Assembly (NCBI RefSeq): GCF_000382485.1
Contig: NZ_AORY01000017.1
Coordinates: forward strand, 1 to 64,000
Source: Sphingomonas sp. Mn802worker
GTDB taxonomy: Bacteria; Pseudomonadota; Alphaproteobacteria; Sphingomonadales; Sphingomonadaceae
Direction of reading: 5' to 3'
DNA length: 64,000 bases
This document shows positions 7,111 through 15,460 of the stretch, in pieces (position 1 is the first letter of the stretch; each line of letters opens with the position of its first letter). The notes beneath the pieces were generated by a model. That model searched no databases and was not told the DNA's origin. It saw only the letters and a list, made by a program, of their open reading frames with translations. A program made the translations under genes and the position numbers.

Positions 7111-9768
7111 TCAGGCGGCGCGGCGCTGGGTCGACTGGATCAGCTGGTCGATGTCGATCGGGTAGGTGAATTGCAGTCCGGCGCGGCCGTCGTCGATCCA
7201 GCGGATCGTTGCGGGGACGAACTGGCCGTCGACCAGCTCGATCGTCATCTCGAACCCGACCGCCTCGGGCGGCAGGTCGACCCCGTCGATCAGCACGCCG
7301 CCGGTGGACACGTCGCGGATGCGGACCTCCGCGGTCTCCCCCGCCATCGTCGCGCGCGCGGCGCGCAGTACCTTGTGGCGTTGCGCGCGGCTGGTCTTGA
7401 AACCGACCGCGATCGCCTTGCCCTCGGGTTGGCCGAGTTGCGCATGCACTGCCTCGGCCGGGGCGGGCTTGCCGTAGACATAGCCCTGAATGTGGCTGCA
7501 CCCCAATTCGCGGATCAGCGCGATCTCGTCCTGCTGCTCGACACCTTCGGCGGTCGTCTCCATCCCCAGCGTGTCGGCGAGCGTCACGATCGCCTTGATG
7601 ATCGCGGCGTTGCGGTTGCTTTCGTTGATCGCGCCGCGCACGAAGCTCTGGTCGACCTTGATCTTGTCGAACGGCGCCTTTTTTAGATAGCCGAGCGAGG
7701 AATAGCCGGTGCCGAAATCGTCGAGCGCCAGCCGCACGCCGATCCGCTTCAACGCCGCAAACATCCGCTCGGACGAGGCGTCCTCGTTCAGGAACACGCC
7801 CTCGGTTATCTCCAGTTCCAGCCGATGCGGCGGGAGTCCCGAGGTGGCGAGTGCGCTCGTGACGAGGCTTGGCAGCGCCGGGTTGGCGAACTGGATCGGC
7901 GACACGTTCACCGCAACGCGGACATGGTTGGGCCAGGTCGCGGCCTCGGCGCAGGCGGTGCGCATCACCCACTCGCCGATCGCCTCGATCATCCCGCATT
8001 CCTCGGCGACCGGAATGAACTCGGCCGGGCTCACGAAGCCGCGCGTCGGGTGGCTCCAGCGCAGCAACGCCTCGTAGCCGACGATGCGCTCGTCCTTGGT
8101 CGACACCACTGCCTGATAGGCGAGGTGGAGCTGGTTCTGCTTCAACGCCTGCCGCAGGTCGTCCTCGAGCTGGCGGCGATATTGCGCACCCTCCAGCAAT
8201 TCGTCGCGGTAGAAACGATGCACGCCGCGCCCGTCGCCCTTGGCGGCGTAGAGCGCCAGGTCGGCGTTGCGAACCAGCGCCTCGGGATCGTCGCCATGCT
8301 CGGGCGCGATCGCGACGCCGATCGAACAGCCGATCGAGATCGTTGCGCCGTCGATGTAATAAGGGCGTGATAGCGCGGCGATGATCGCGTCGGCGAGCGC
8401 CGCCAGCCGCTCGCGATTGCCCTCGCGCGGCAGGATCACCTTGAATTCGTCGCCACCCAGCCGGCCGACCATGCCGGCATCGCCGACCGTCTTCTGCAAG
8501 CGCCCCGCGACCTGTTTGAGCAGTTCGTCGCCGACCTGGTGGCCGAGCGTGTCGTTGACGGCCTTGAACCGGTCGAGGTCGAGCAGGAACAGCGTGTTCG
8601 AGCCTTGCGTCCGCTGCTGCGGCGACAGCATCTGCTCAAGCGACAGGCGCATCCGCTGGCGATTGGCGAGCCCGGTCAGGCTGTCGAACAGCGCAAGGCG
8701 CGTGATCTCCGCCTCGGCGCGGCGCTTCTCGGTCAGGTCGGAGCCCGAGCCGATGAAGCCCTGGAACCGGCCGAACTGATCGAGCAGCGGGCGGCCCGAA
8801 ATCGACCACCAGCGCTCGGGCGCTTCTTCAGGCGCGGGGCGCACCGAATAGTCGGAGAACGACGTGCGGCTCGACAGGTGGAACGTCAGCGTCCGCTCTG
8901 TCTCGGCCAGCGCGGTATCGACGCGGAAGACGCGGGTCAGCGTCTCGCCCTTCGCCTTGATCCCGAACGCGGACACTTCGCGCGCGACCTTGTCGCTCAG
9001 ATAGGTCAGGCGACCGCCGCGATCAGTCTGCCAGAACCAGCCCGAGCCATGGCTCTCGAATTCATTGACGAGCCGGCTGGCGAGCAACTCGGTACCCGCG
9101 GCTTCCTCTTCGCAGGCGAGTTCGGCGAGCCGCGCACGGCTGCGCCCGACGACGCCGTACGCCAGCAGCGCGGCGAGGATCACCGCGGTCCCGCTCGCCC
9201 AGGACAAGCCATGCTGGACGATCGTGGCGCAGGCAAGGGCCGCCGCGAAGCCGAGCGTGGCGGCGGCGACGGGTTGGATCACCACCGCGGTAATGATGAT
9301 GGTGCCGAACAATGCGACGATCGCGGCGATGCGCAGGTCGGGCGCGACGAACTCGCCCGCGACCGCGGCAAGCGAGAACAGCGACAGCGCGGCCGCCGCA
9401 GCGACCGCGGCGAGCAGCAACGTGCGCTGGTGAGCGCCAAGCTGCTGCGCGACAACGAAGCGGAGCAGGACGAATACGCCGGGCGCGGCGATCAGCGCGG
9501 GGATGCCGACGAGCGCGAGGGTCGCGGCGAGCCCGCCCGAGCCGACGGCAAGTGCGGCCGCGATCAACGCCAGCGGCGTGGCCACCATCGCGACACCTGC
9601 GACGGGCCACAGCTCCGCCACCTCGGCGAGCGCGACGTCACGATGGTCACCGACGCGTTCTTCGTCGGATGCGACCAGACCGAGGCTCGCGAGGATCGCA
9701 GGACGCGGGACATCGGGCTCCCGCGTGATGTCCGTTGCCTCGTGCTCTGACCGACCTGCTCTTCCCAT
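7111..9768 (-). CDS. Membrane GGDEF-EAL-PilZ cyclic-di-GMP enzyme
   Basis: 885 residues. Order: a hydrophobic region of several membrane helices (about 50-215), a PAS-like domain (about 240-360, GWFWQTDRGGRLTYLS), GGDEF (about 375-535, RLGGDEF), EAL (about 550-790, YEALLRW, ELEITEG, LDDFGTGYSS, KVDQSF, EGVEQ), and a C-terminal PilZ domain (about 795-880, with DVSTGG). Both active sites look intact, so it may make and break cyclic di-GMP. The inhibitory RxxD site expected five residues before GGDEF is missing (GDAG instead). PilZ could sense the product. The start is uncertain within the first 30 residues. No terminator was seen after the stop. Confidence 0.9.
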   Translation of the reverse strand: MGRAGRSEHEATDITREPDVPRPAILASLGLVASDEERVGDHRDVALAEVAELWPVAGVAMVATPLALIAAALAVGSGGLAATLALVGIPALIAAPGVFVLLRFVVAQQLGAHQRTLLLAAVAAAAALSLFSLAAVAGEFVAPDLRIAAIVALFGTIIITAVVIQPVAAATLGFAAALACATIVQHGLSWASGTAVILAALLAYGVVGRSRARLAELACEEEAAGTELLASRLVNEFESHGSGWFWQTDRGGRLTYLSDKVAREVSAFGIKAKGETLTRVFRVDTALAETERTLTFHLSSRTSFSDYSVRPAPEEAPERWWSISGRPLLDQFGRFQGFIGSGSDLTEKRRAEAEITRLALFDSLTGLANRQRMRLSLEQMLSPQQRTQGSNTLFLLDLDRFKAVNDTLGHQVGDELLKQVAGRLQKTVGDAGMVGRLGGDEFKVILPREGNRERLAALADAIIAALSRPYYIDGATISIGCSIGVAIAPEHGDDPEALVRNADLALYAAKGDGRGVHRFYRDELLEGAQYRRQLEDDLRQALKQNQLHLAYQAVVSTKDERIVGYEALLRWSHPTRGFVSPAEFIPVAEECGMIEAIGEWVMRTACAEAATWPNHVRVAVNVSPIQFANPALPSLVTSALATSGLPPHRLELEITEGVFLNEDASSERMFAALKRIGVRLALDDFGTGYSSLGYLKKAPFDKIKVDQSFVRGAINESNRNAAIIKAIVTLADTLGMETTAEGVEQQDEIALIRELGCSHIQGYVYGKPAPAEAVHAQLGQPEGKAIAVGFKTSRAQRHKVLRAARATMAGETAEVRIRDVSTGGVLIDGVDLPPEAVGFEMTIELVDGQFVPATIRWIDDGRAGLQFTYPIDIDQLIQSTQRRAA

Positions 9769-9909
9769 AAAGGGTCAGATAGCCTGACGGGGCTTTGTCG
9801 AAGCTTGACGCGCATGCTTAACGCGGCGCTAACCGGCGGAGTCCGGCGTTGGCATCATGTCGCGGCGCACCATTGCGAGTACAACATGGCCGTCTTACAG
9901 GGATCGGCC

Positions 9910-11430
9910 ATGACGACGATCCGCGAAGCCGATTTGATCGAGAGCGTGGCCGATGCGCTCCAGTTCATCAGTTATTACCACCCGATGGATTACATCCGCG
10001 CATTGGGCGATGCCTATGAGGCGGAGGTCAGCCCGGCGGCGAAGGATGCAATCGCGCAGATCCTGACCAACAGCCGAATGTGCGCGGAAGGACATCGCCC
10101 GATCTGCCAGGATACCGGCATCGTCAACGTGTTCGTCAAATGGGGGATGGACTGCCGGCTCGACAACACAACCCGCTCGTTGCAGGACGTGGTCGACGAG
10201 GGCGTGCGCCGCGCCTACCTGCACCCGGAGAATAAGCTGCGCGCCTCCGTGCTCGCCGACCCCGCGTTCACCCGTCGTAACACACGCGACAACACGCCGT
10301 GCGTGCTCCACGTCGACATGGTGCCCGGCAACACGGTGTCGGTCGATGTCGCGGCCAAGGGCGGCGGCAGCGAGAACAAGTCCAAGTTCAAGATGATGAA
10401 CCCAAGCGATTCGATCGTCGACTGGGTGATCGAGATGTTGCCGCAGATGGGGGCCGGCTGGTGCCCGCCGGGCATGCTGGGCATCGGCATCGGTGGCACG
10501 GCGGAGCATTGCGTGCTGCTCGCCAAGCAGGCGCTGATGGAGCCGATCGACATGGGGCCGCTGAAGGCGCGCGGTCCGCGCAACGATATCGAGGCATTGC
10601 GCATCGAGATATTCGACAAGGTCAACGCACTCGGCATCGGCGCGCAAGGCCTTGGCGGGCTGTCGACGATCCTCGACGTCAAGATCATGGACGCGCCGTG
10701 CCACGCGGCGGGAAAGCCGGTCGCGATGATCCCGAATTGCGCCGCGACCCGCCACGCGCACTTCACGCTCGACGGCAGCGGGCCGGCGTATCTGGAAGCG
10801 CCCAAGCTCGACGAATGGCCCAAGGTCGACTGGAAGCCCGATAGCGCGGCGATCCGCGTCGACCTCGACACGCTGACGCCTGAGGTGGTCGCGCAGTGGA
10901 AGCACGGCGACCGCCTGCTCTTGAACGGCAAGATGCTCACCGGGCGTGACGCCGCGCACAAGCGCATCGCCGACATGCTGGCGCGCGGCGAGGAACTGCC
11001 GGTCAGCTTCAGGGGCCGCGTGATCTACTACGTCGGGCCGGTCGATCCGGTTGGCGAGGAAGTGGTGGGGCCGGCGGGTCCGACGACCGCTACGCGGATG
11101 GACAAGTTCACGCGCATGATGCTCGACCAGGGCCTGCTCGCGATGGTCGGCAAGGCCGAGCGCGGGCCGGCGGCGACCGAGGCGATCCGCGAGGCGAAGT
11201 CGGCCTATCTAATGGCGGTCGGCGGTGCCGCCTATCTGGTCGCGCGTGCGATCAAGGGATCGAAGGTCGTCGGGTTCGAGGACCTCGGCATGGAAGCGAT
11301 CTACGAGTTCGAGGTCAGCGACTTTCCCGTCACGGTCGCGGTCGATGCCGAGGGGCAGAACGTCCACCAGCTCGCCCCGCTGGTCTGGCGCGAGAAGATC
11401 GCGCGCGAGGGGTTGCTACAGCCGGCGTGA
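9910..11430 (+). CDS. Class I fumarate hydratase (iron-sulfur)
   Basis: 506 residues. It interconverts fumarate and malate in the TCA cycle using an oxygen-sensitive 4Fe-4S cluster. The family is recognised by CAEGHRPICQDTGIVNVF, KGGGSENKSKF, GIGIGGTAEHCVLLAK and the C-terminal GGAAYLVARAIK and VGFEDLGMEAIYEFEV blocks. I chose ATG at 9910 (MTTIREADLIES), preceded by AGGGA; in-frame upstream ATGs at 9805 and 9886 would add residues without family similarity. It is divergent from the cyclic-di-GMP gene and followed by a DUF1993 gene on the same strand. Confidence 0.93.
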   Translation: MTTIREADLIESVADALQFISYYHPMDYIRALGDAYEAEVSPAAKDAIAQILTNSRMCAEGHRPICQDTGIVNVFVKWGMDCRLDNTTRSLQDVVDEGVRRAYLHPENKLRASVLADPAFTRRNTRDNTPCVLHVDMVPGNTVSVDVAAKGGGSENKSKFKMMNPSDSIVDWVIEMLPQMGAGWCPPGMLGIGIGGTAEHCVLLAKQALMEPIDMGPLKARGPRNDIEALRIEIFDKVNALGIGAQGLGGLSTILDVKIMDAPCHAAGKPVAMIPNCAATRHAHFTLDGSGPAYLEAPKLDEWPKVDWKPDSAAIRVDLDTLTPEVVAQWKHGDRLLLNGKMLTGRDAAHKRIADMLARGEELPVSFRGRVIYYVGPVDPVGEEVVGPAGPTTATRMDKFTRMMLDQGLLAMVGKAERGPAATEAIREAKSAYLMAVGGAAYLVARAIKGSKVVGFEDLGMEAIYEFEVSDFPVTVAVDAEGQNVHQLAPLVWREKIAREGLLQPA

Positions 11431-11543
11431 CGCCTGTGAGGCGCTGGTCGCGGTGGCAGGAGTGCCGCGACCAGCATCCGCTTGACGACCGGTCGGGCGC
11501 GGCGGATGAGGACAATCGTTCCATCATCCAAGCGAGCGACTGC

Positions 11544-12101
11544 ATGAACCTGGCCGACCTGCTGCTGCCGACCTACACCCAGATGCTGGGTACGATGGCC
11601 AAGTGGCTCGACAAGGCCGAGGCCGCGCGCGGCGATGAGGCGGATACGCTGTTGAGCGCGCGGCTCGCCCCCGACATGTTTCCGCTGTCGACGCAGCTGC
11701 GTTTCGCGTGCCGGCAGGCGCAGGAGGCGGTGTTCCGCCTGCAGGGCCGCGACTTTTCGCCCGAGCTGCAGGCGCTGCTCGACGAGGCGCGAAATGGCGG
11801 TGACAAGCCGGGTACGCTCGCCGACGCGCGGGCGCGGATCGGCGAGACGCTGGCGGTCGTCGAGGCGGCGGGGCGGGACGGCTTCGTGCTCGATGGCGAT
11901 GCCGCACTCGCGCACGCACTGCCGAACGGCATGGTGCTGGATGTGACCGCGACCGTTTACGCGCGCGACTGGGCGCTGCCGCAATTCTACTTCCACGTCG
12001 TGGCGGCCTATGCGATCCTGCGCGCGCAGGGCGTGGAACTCGGCAAGGCCGATTATTGCGCGCACCTGCTGCCGTATCTGCGGATGCCGCAGCGGGATTG
12101 A
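11544..12101 (+). CDS. DUF1993 domain protein
   Basis: 185 residues. The start MNLADLLLPTYTQMLGTMAKWLDKA is typical of the DUF1993 family, a helical-bundle family related in fold to DinB-like proteins. Function is unknown. ATG at 11544 matches the family start; the same frame is open 117 bases further upstream, overlapping the fumarase stop, but that part has no family similarity. It lies 113 bases after the fumarase gene and may be co-transcribed. Confidence 0.8.
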   Translation: MNLADLLLPTYTQMLGTMAKWLDKAEAARGDEADTLLSARLAPDMFPLSTQLRFACRQAQEAVFRLQGRDFSPELQALLDEARNGGDKPGTLADARARIGETLAVVEAAGRDGFVLDGDAALAHALPNGMVLDVTATVYARDWALPQFYFHVVAAYAILRAQGVELGKADYCAHLLPYLRMPQRD

Positions 12102-12301
12102 GGCGGGCGCGTTGGCGGCGGCGCTTGCTCGGCACTGTCCTGCAACGATGGTTGGCCCTACGCCGCGTGCGTCTTTGCTAACGCTATAATCCGCGCACGC
12201 GTCGGCGCATGAGCGCGCGCATGTAGGGTGTGACGCTCGTAACCTTCCGCAACGCGTGGCACGGGTGTCCGCGTGATCTCACCGACCCGTAAATGAGAAG
12301 A

Positions 12302-12336
12302 GGCTGCCGGACCGTCTCTCGACGGACCCGACAGCC
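12302..12336 (-). terminator. Terminator of the small-ORF transcript
   Basis: On the minus strand GGCTGTCGGGTCCGTC, loop GAGA, GACGGTCCGGCAGCC pair over about 14 bp with one bulge and a G-U pair, then TCTTCTCATTT. Good intrinsic terminator shape with an imperfect T-tract. Confidence 0.65.
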
Positions 12337-12447
12337 CCTAGACATGGTCAGCGGCCGGAGAGCTCCAGCCCGGGAGACCATGAACGCCTCATCGACGCAT
12401 CGCCGAACCGTTGTCGAGGGGCAAACCCTCCGGTCCGTCGACAGATC

Positions 12448-12504
12448 TTAGAAGCGGATCCCCCGAGCGAACTGAACCGAACCCACTGCTGAACCATGAG
12501 ACAT
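12448..12504 (-). CDS. 18-residue mini-ORF with near-perfect Shine-Dalgarno
   Basis: Reads MSHGSAVGSVQFARGIRF then TAA. The ATG at 12504 is preceded by AAAGGAGGTGATCCG: an uninterrupted match to the anti-Shine-Dalgarno end of 16S rRNA with 7 bases between GGAGG and ATG, the strongest ribosome site I saw in the window. The peptide is short, slightly basic and has no membrane segment. It may be a regulatory leader peptide, a small protein, or a ribosome-loading device inside an RNA. I do not recognise it. Confidence 0.5.
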   Translation of the reverse strand: MSHGSAVGSVQFARGIRF

Positions 12505-12584
12505 CGGATCACCTCCTTTCGCTGGTTGAAGACACGTGCGACCTGCGTTGATCGCATCTGCAATGTGTCCTCATCGGCGACGAT

Positions 12585-12603
12585 ATACAAGGCTTGTATT
12601 ATC
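12585..12603 (-). promoter_or_regulatory. Perfect palindrome overlapping a -10-like element
   Basis: ATACAAG-G-CTTGTAT (12585-12599) is a perfect 15-base palindrome. On the minus strand it overlaps GATAAT (12598-12603), a good -10 match, and would cover the start point of the small-ORF transcript. This arrangement fits a repressor operator. No clear -35 is present. Confidence 0.45.
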
Positions 12604-12653
12604 GCCCGACATGACCGAGCATCCTCGGCCACGGCGCTGCCACGAGCGTGCGA

Positions 12654-13202
12654 TCAGCCGCGGCAATCCTCGATCACACGGCCGATCTCGGCATAGGGCG
12701 GCAGCACCAGCGCGGGCATGCCCGCCTGCTCGATGACGAAACGCCCGCGGCTGAACGCGACTGCGTCGAGCAGCGGATCGTTCGGCGCGAACGCGGCCGC
12801 GACATAGGGCGGCGTGCCGCCGGTTGATCGTGCTGTCACGCTGCGGGTCAGCGCGGTGGTACGGATCGCAAAGGACGACGTGGCGGTGCCGCTGCGCGAC
12901 AGGAAGATGCGCCGCTCACCCAGATCGCAGCGCAGCACCGCCAGCGCATCCTGTCCCGGCGTTCCGAACAGCGCGCGGCTGCCGCGCGCGTCGCGCCCGT
13001 AGCTCCAGGTGCCAGGCGTTCGCGGCCAGTCCTGCCAGTCGACCGGGGCGGGGGGAGGCGGCGCGACGGTCGGCGCAGCTGCCGGCCGCGGCACGTCGAC
13101 CGGCGTTGGTGCGCGCGGCGGCGCGACGCACGCCGCCATCCACAGCAGCGCCATGGGCGAGAGGCGGAGCAGCAAGCGGGTGGAGAAACGCGTAACGGTC
13201 AT
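12654..13202 (-). CDS. Hypothetical lipoprotein
   Basis: 182 residues. The N-terminus has basic residues, a hydrophobic stretch (about 8-24) and a lipobox-like WMAAC, so it is a likely outer- or inner-membrane lipoprotein. A Pro/Ala-rich linker follows, then a compact domain with WSYGRDARGSRALFG, VLRCDLGERRIFLSRSG and a C-terminal YAEIGRVIEDCRG. It has two cysteines that may pair. ATG at 13200-13202 was chosen over an upstream in-frame start at 13328 because it begins the signal peptide. Function unknown; similar proteins are common in sphingomonads as far as I recall. Confidence 0.75.
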   Translation of the reverse strand: MTVTRFSTRLLLRLSPMALLWMAACVAPPRAPTPVDVPRPAAAPTVAPPPPAPVDWQDWPRTPGTWSYGRDARGSRALFGTPGQDALAVLRCDLGERRIFLSRSGTATSSFAIRTTALTRSVTARSTGGTPPYVAAAFAPNDPLLDAVAFSRGRFVIEQAGMPALVLPPYAEIGRVIEDCRG

Positions 13203-13246
13203 CCGCCCGGCTATGCCTGATGCGCGCCGCACGCTCAACCGCAGCG

Positions 13247-13273
13247 GGAACCCGCCGACGCAGCGATCGGTTG
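13247..13273 (+). promoter_or_regulatory. Possible EcfG-type promoter of the PRC-barrel gene
   Basis: GGAAC at 13247-13251, then 17 bases, then GGTT at 13269-13272. The EcfG consensus is GGAAC-N16/17-CGTT, so the -10 has one mismatch. It lies 32 bases before the PRC-barrel start, and such genes are frequent general-stress targets in Alphaproteobacteria. Confidence 0.35.
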
Positions 13274-13303
13274 TTCCGGGGCAAACGACCACAGGGAAGC
13301 CAC

Positions 13304-13696
13304 ATGTCCGACACCGACGCTTCATCATCGACGCCCGGGGAGCCGACCCAGCTGCTGGTCCGCTCGACGCTTTCCGACGCGATGCGGGTCGACAGCCGCG
13401 ACGGCGATCACCTGGGCAGCGTCCATGCCTTCATGGTGCACAAGGGCTCGGGTCGTGTGACCCACGCGGTGCTGAGCCTCGGTGGCTTCCTTGGCATGGG
13501 GAAGAGCTTCTATCCGATGCCGTTCGGGCTGTTGTCGCTCGACGCGGTGCGCGACCTGTACGTCGTCACGATCGATCGCCGCATGCTTGAGGGCGGACCG
13601 AGCTGGGCGAACAATCCGCCGGTGTTCAACCAGTCGTACGCCGACAGCGTCGCGCGCTACTATGAAGTGCCGACCGAAAATCTCGCCAACGGTTGA
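13304..13696 (+). CDS. PRC-barrel domain protein
   Basis: 130 residues. A PRC-barrel fold is seen at about 15-95: MRVDSRDGDHLGSVHAFMVH, RVTHAVLSLGGFLGMGKSFY, PMPFGLLSLD. The C-terminus has a Tyr-rich tail (SYADSVARYYEVP). PRC-barrels act in ribosome maturation, photosynthetic reaction centres and many stress proteins; stand-alone small ones like this are of unknown role. ATG at 13304 follows AGGGAAGCCAC. It is next to DUF3597 and a small protein on the same strand, likely one operon. Confidence 0.8.
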   Translation: MSDTDASSSTPGEPTQLLVRSTLSDAMRVDSRDGDHLGSVHAFMVHKGSGRVTHAVLSLGGFLGMGKSFYPMPFGLLSLDAVRDLYVVTIDRRMLEGGPSWANNPPVFNQSYADSVARYYEVPTENLANG

Positions 13697-13716
13697 ATGA
13701 GAAAGGACCTTTCACG

Positions 13717-14175
13717 ATGAGCATCTTCGGCAAGATCAAGGACGCGATCTTCGGTCATAACGGACCGCTCGGCGGGCAGTTCGGCGGCAAGAAGGACCCG
13801 GCACCCGCGCCCGCTCCGTCATCGACTGCTGGTGCGCCGCATCCCGCGCCGGCCCAGCAGCCGCAGGCTGCGCCGACCCAAGCACCCGCGACGCCTGCCG
13901 CAACGCCGGCGCAGCCGGTCAATGTCGAGCAGGTACTAACCAACATCGCGGCGCAGAAGGGCAATCCGAATCTTAACTGGCGCACGTCGATCGTCGATCT
14001 GATGAAGCTGCTCGACCTCGATTCGAGTCTCGACAACCGCAAGGAGCTTGCGACCGAGCTCGGTTACAGCGGGGCGAAGGACGGCTCGGCCGAGATGAAC
14101 GTCTGGCTCCACAAGGCGGTGATGCGTGAGCTGGAGAAGAACGGCGGCACCGTGCCCGCCAGCATGAAGGATTAA
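13717..14175 (+). CDS. DUF3597 domain protein
   Basis: 152 residues. MSIFGKIKDAIFG at the N-terminus, a Pro/Ala-rich linker at about 25-70, then the helical DUF3597 core (VNVEQVLTNIAAQKG, LNWRTSIVDLMKLLDLDS, RKELATELGYSG, NVWLHKAVMRELEKNGG). Function unknown; family members are often described as LysM-like peptidoglycan-associated or stress-linked, but no LysM motif is visible here. ATG at 13717 has GAAAGGACC upstream. It starts 20 bases after the PRC-barrel gene. Confidence 0.8.
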   Translation: MSIFGKIKDAIFGHNGPLGGQFGGKKDPAPAPAPSSTAGAPHPAPAQQPQAAPTQAPATPAATPAQPVNVEQVLTNIAAQKGNPNLNWRTSIVDLMKLLDLDSSLDNRKELATELGYSGAKDGSAEMNVWLHKAVMRELEKNGGTVPASMKD

Positions 14176-14180
14176 GCGCG

Positions 14181-14318
14181 ATGTCGGACAAGCAGAACGA
14201 CGTGCAGAAAACGATCGAGGAGCTGCTCGAAGACCCGGACGCACCGGACAAGGGCAACACTCGCCCGCCGCAGACGATCGATGCCGAGCCATCGCGGGCG
14301 GACAAGGACGCACGGTAA
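14181..14318 (+). CDS. Small hydrophilic protein, 45 residues
   Basis: ATG at 14181 opens MSDKQNDVQKTIEELLEDP and ends in KDAR. It is highly charged, with Asp and Glu outnumbering Lys and Arg, and is predicted disordered after an N-terminal helix. AAGGA lies about 11 bases before the start. It begins 5 bases after the DUF3597 stop and is followed by a terminator, so it is the last gene of the PRC-barrel/DUF3597 cluster. No family recognised. Confidence 0.6.
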   Translation: MSDKQNDVQKTIEELLEDPDAPDKGNTRPPQTIDAEPSRADKDAR

Positions 14319-14333
14319 GCGACCGATGGTGGG

Positions 14334-14357
14334 AGGCGGTGCCTACGGGTGCCGCCT
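14334..14357 (+). terminator. Terminator of the PRC-barrel/DUF3597 cluster
   Basis: AGGCGGTGCC, loop TACG, GGTGCCGCCT: a 10-bp stem with two G-U pairs and a stable tetraloop, followed by TCTTGTAT. It lies 15 bases after the small protein's stop codon. Confidence 0.65.
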
Positions 14358-14486
14358 TCTTGTATACGCTCGCTGGTAAAGCATCAGCAAAGAATAAGCG
14401 TTCCTCAGCGGCGGAAGAAGCCGGCCTTCTGATCAAGTCGGAGATGACGGTGCCGGCTCTAGGTCAACGGCAGAGCGCCTGCACGA

Positions 14487-15235
14487 TCAGCGCCGGTCAC
14501 TCTCGACCGCCCATGTATGGTTCTCCAAGATCCACGCTGGCACCGGACGACCTTCGGCGTCGCGAGATGGCTTGTAGCGGAAGCGCTGCTGGATAAGACG
14601 GCAGGTGGCGTCATCGAGCGAGCGATAGCCGCTGGACCGCGTGATGCGGCAATCGCCGACACGACCGTCGGTTTGCACCAGAAACCTGACGGACACGGTG
14701 CCCTCGAATCCGGTTTCGGCGAGGTCGCGGATGTCGGCGGGGAAGTCGCCGTCGGTGATGCGACCCTTGCGCTGTATCGGCGGGGTTTCGTCGCCGCCGT
14801 CTCCGTCGCCATCACCCCAGCCGCCCGAGCCGGTGCCGTCGCCGACGCCGCCCGCACCGGTGCCCGGGCCGACGCGCGGTGCCGCCCCTTGCGTCGCCTG
14901 ATTGCCCGCGAATGCCTTGGTCGCGACGACGATCGGCGGGGGCGGTACGGGAATGACGACAACCGGCTTGGGCGCGACAACCTGCGTCGCCTTCGAACGG
15001 ATGTTGGGCGGCGCGGCACGACCCTCTGCGCGCTTGCTGACCTTTGGTCGTGGCACGGTCTTGGGGCGCGGCGGGGCGGGGGTGGTGCCAAGTCGAACAA
15101 CCGCAAGCCCTCGTCGACACGCTGCCGGATCGCCTCGCCGGCAAGGCCGTTCAGCAGCCCCCAGCCAAGTGCTGCCGTGACCCCCAGTGCGGCGGCGGCG
15201 GCACCGAGACGTTCCTGTCGAGGCTGCGCGTACAT
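14487..15235 (-). pseudogene. TonB-family energy transducer with a frameshift
   Basis: The gene is split between two frames. The N-terminal frame starts at ATG 15235 with MYAQPRQERLG, a membrane helix (about residues 11-30) and GLRLFDLAPPPP. The rest is in a second frame: PRPKTVPRPKVSKRAEGRAAPP, a Pro-rich periplasmic region, a Gly-rich stretch, and the TonB C-terminal domain (GFEGTVSVRFLVQTDGRVGDC to RPVPAWILENHTW). The switch falls in the C-rich run near 15062-15090 and needs a one-base backward shift, as after loss of one base. It would link inner-membrane proton force to outer-membrane receptors. It may be a real mutation or a sequencing error in the C run. Confidence 0.75.
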
Positions 15236-15460
15236 GCCGGCCGATGTAGGAAGCGGCGGCTGAACCGCGAGTGGCTGGCGATGATCGAGATCGCTGGAAC
15301 GTCGCGAGGGTCACACCCATTCTACCACTGCGTCGAATGGTGATGCGTTCACTGAGCACGCATGTCCGAAAGGGTTGTGGTGCGCAGGACAGTTCGTCCA
15401 AGTCACACAGCAGCGGTGTTTCGAAGGCAACCGGCCGGCGGCAGCGACGACCGCGTCAGG

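Larger units (their letters stand above)
12290..12591 (-). ncRNA. Candidate small RNA carrying an 18-codon ORF
   Basis: Inferred transcript of about 300 bases. Its 5' end is set from the -10-like GATAAT at 12598-12603, its 3' end from the hairpin at 12302-12336 followed by CTCTTCTCATTTA. It carries an 18-codon ORF (12448-12504) with the Shine-Dalgarno AAAGGAGGT. Downstream of the ORF a further stem-loop (GAGGG-TTTGC-CCCTC inside TGTCGA/TCGACA) lies at about 12412-12443. It stands alone between a lipoprotein gene on the same strand and DUF1993 on the other. Transcription is not shown by sequence alone; it could also be the 3' part of the lipoprotein transcript. Confidence 0.45.

Noticed and set aside
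12506-12520. GGATCACCTCCTTTC on the plus strand as the 3' end of a 16S rRNA gene
   Set aside because: Only this short stretch matches; flanking sequence is not rRNA. On the minus strand it is a strong Shine-Dalgarno for the mini-ORF.
12348-12632. 94-codon open frame on the minus strand
   Set aside because: It starts upstream of the likely -10 element, has no ribosome site or recognisable domain, and runs out of frame across the well-initiated mini-ORF and the terminator region.
15062-15090. Programmed -1 frameshifting in tonB
   Set aside because: No X-XXY-YYZ slippery heptamer in the right phase and no evident downstream stimulator; a one-base loss is simpler.
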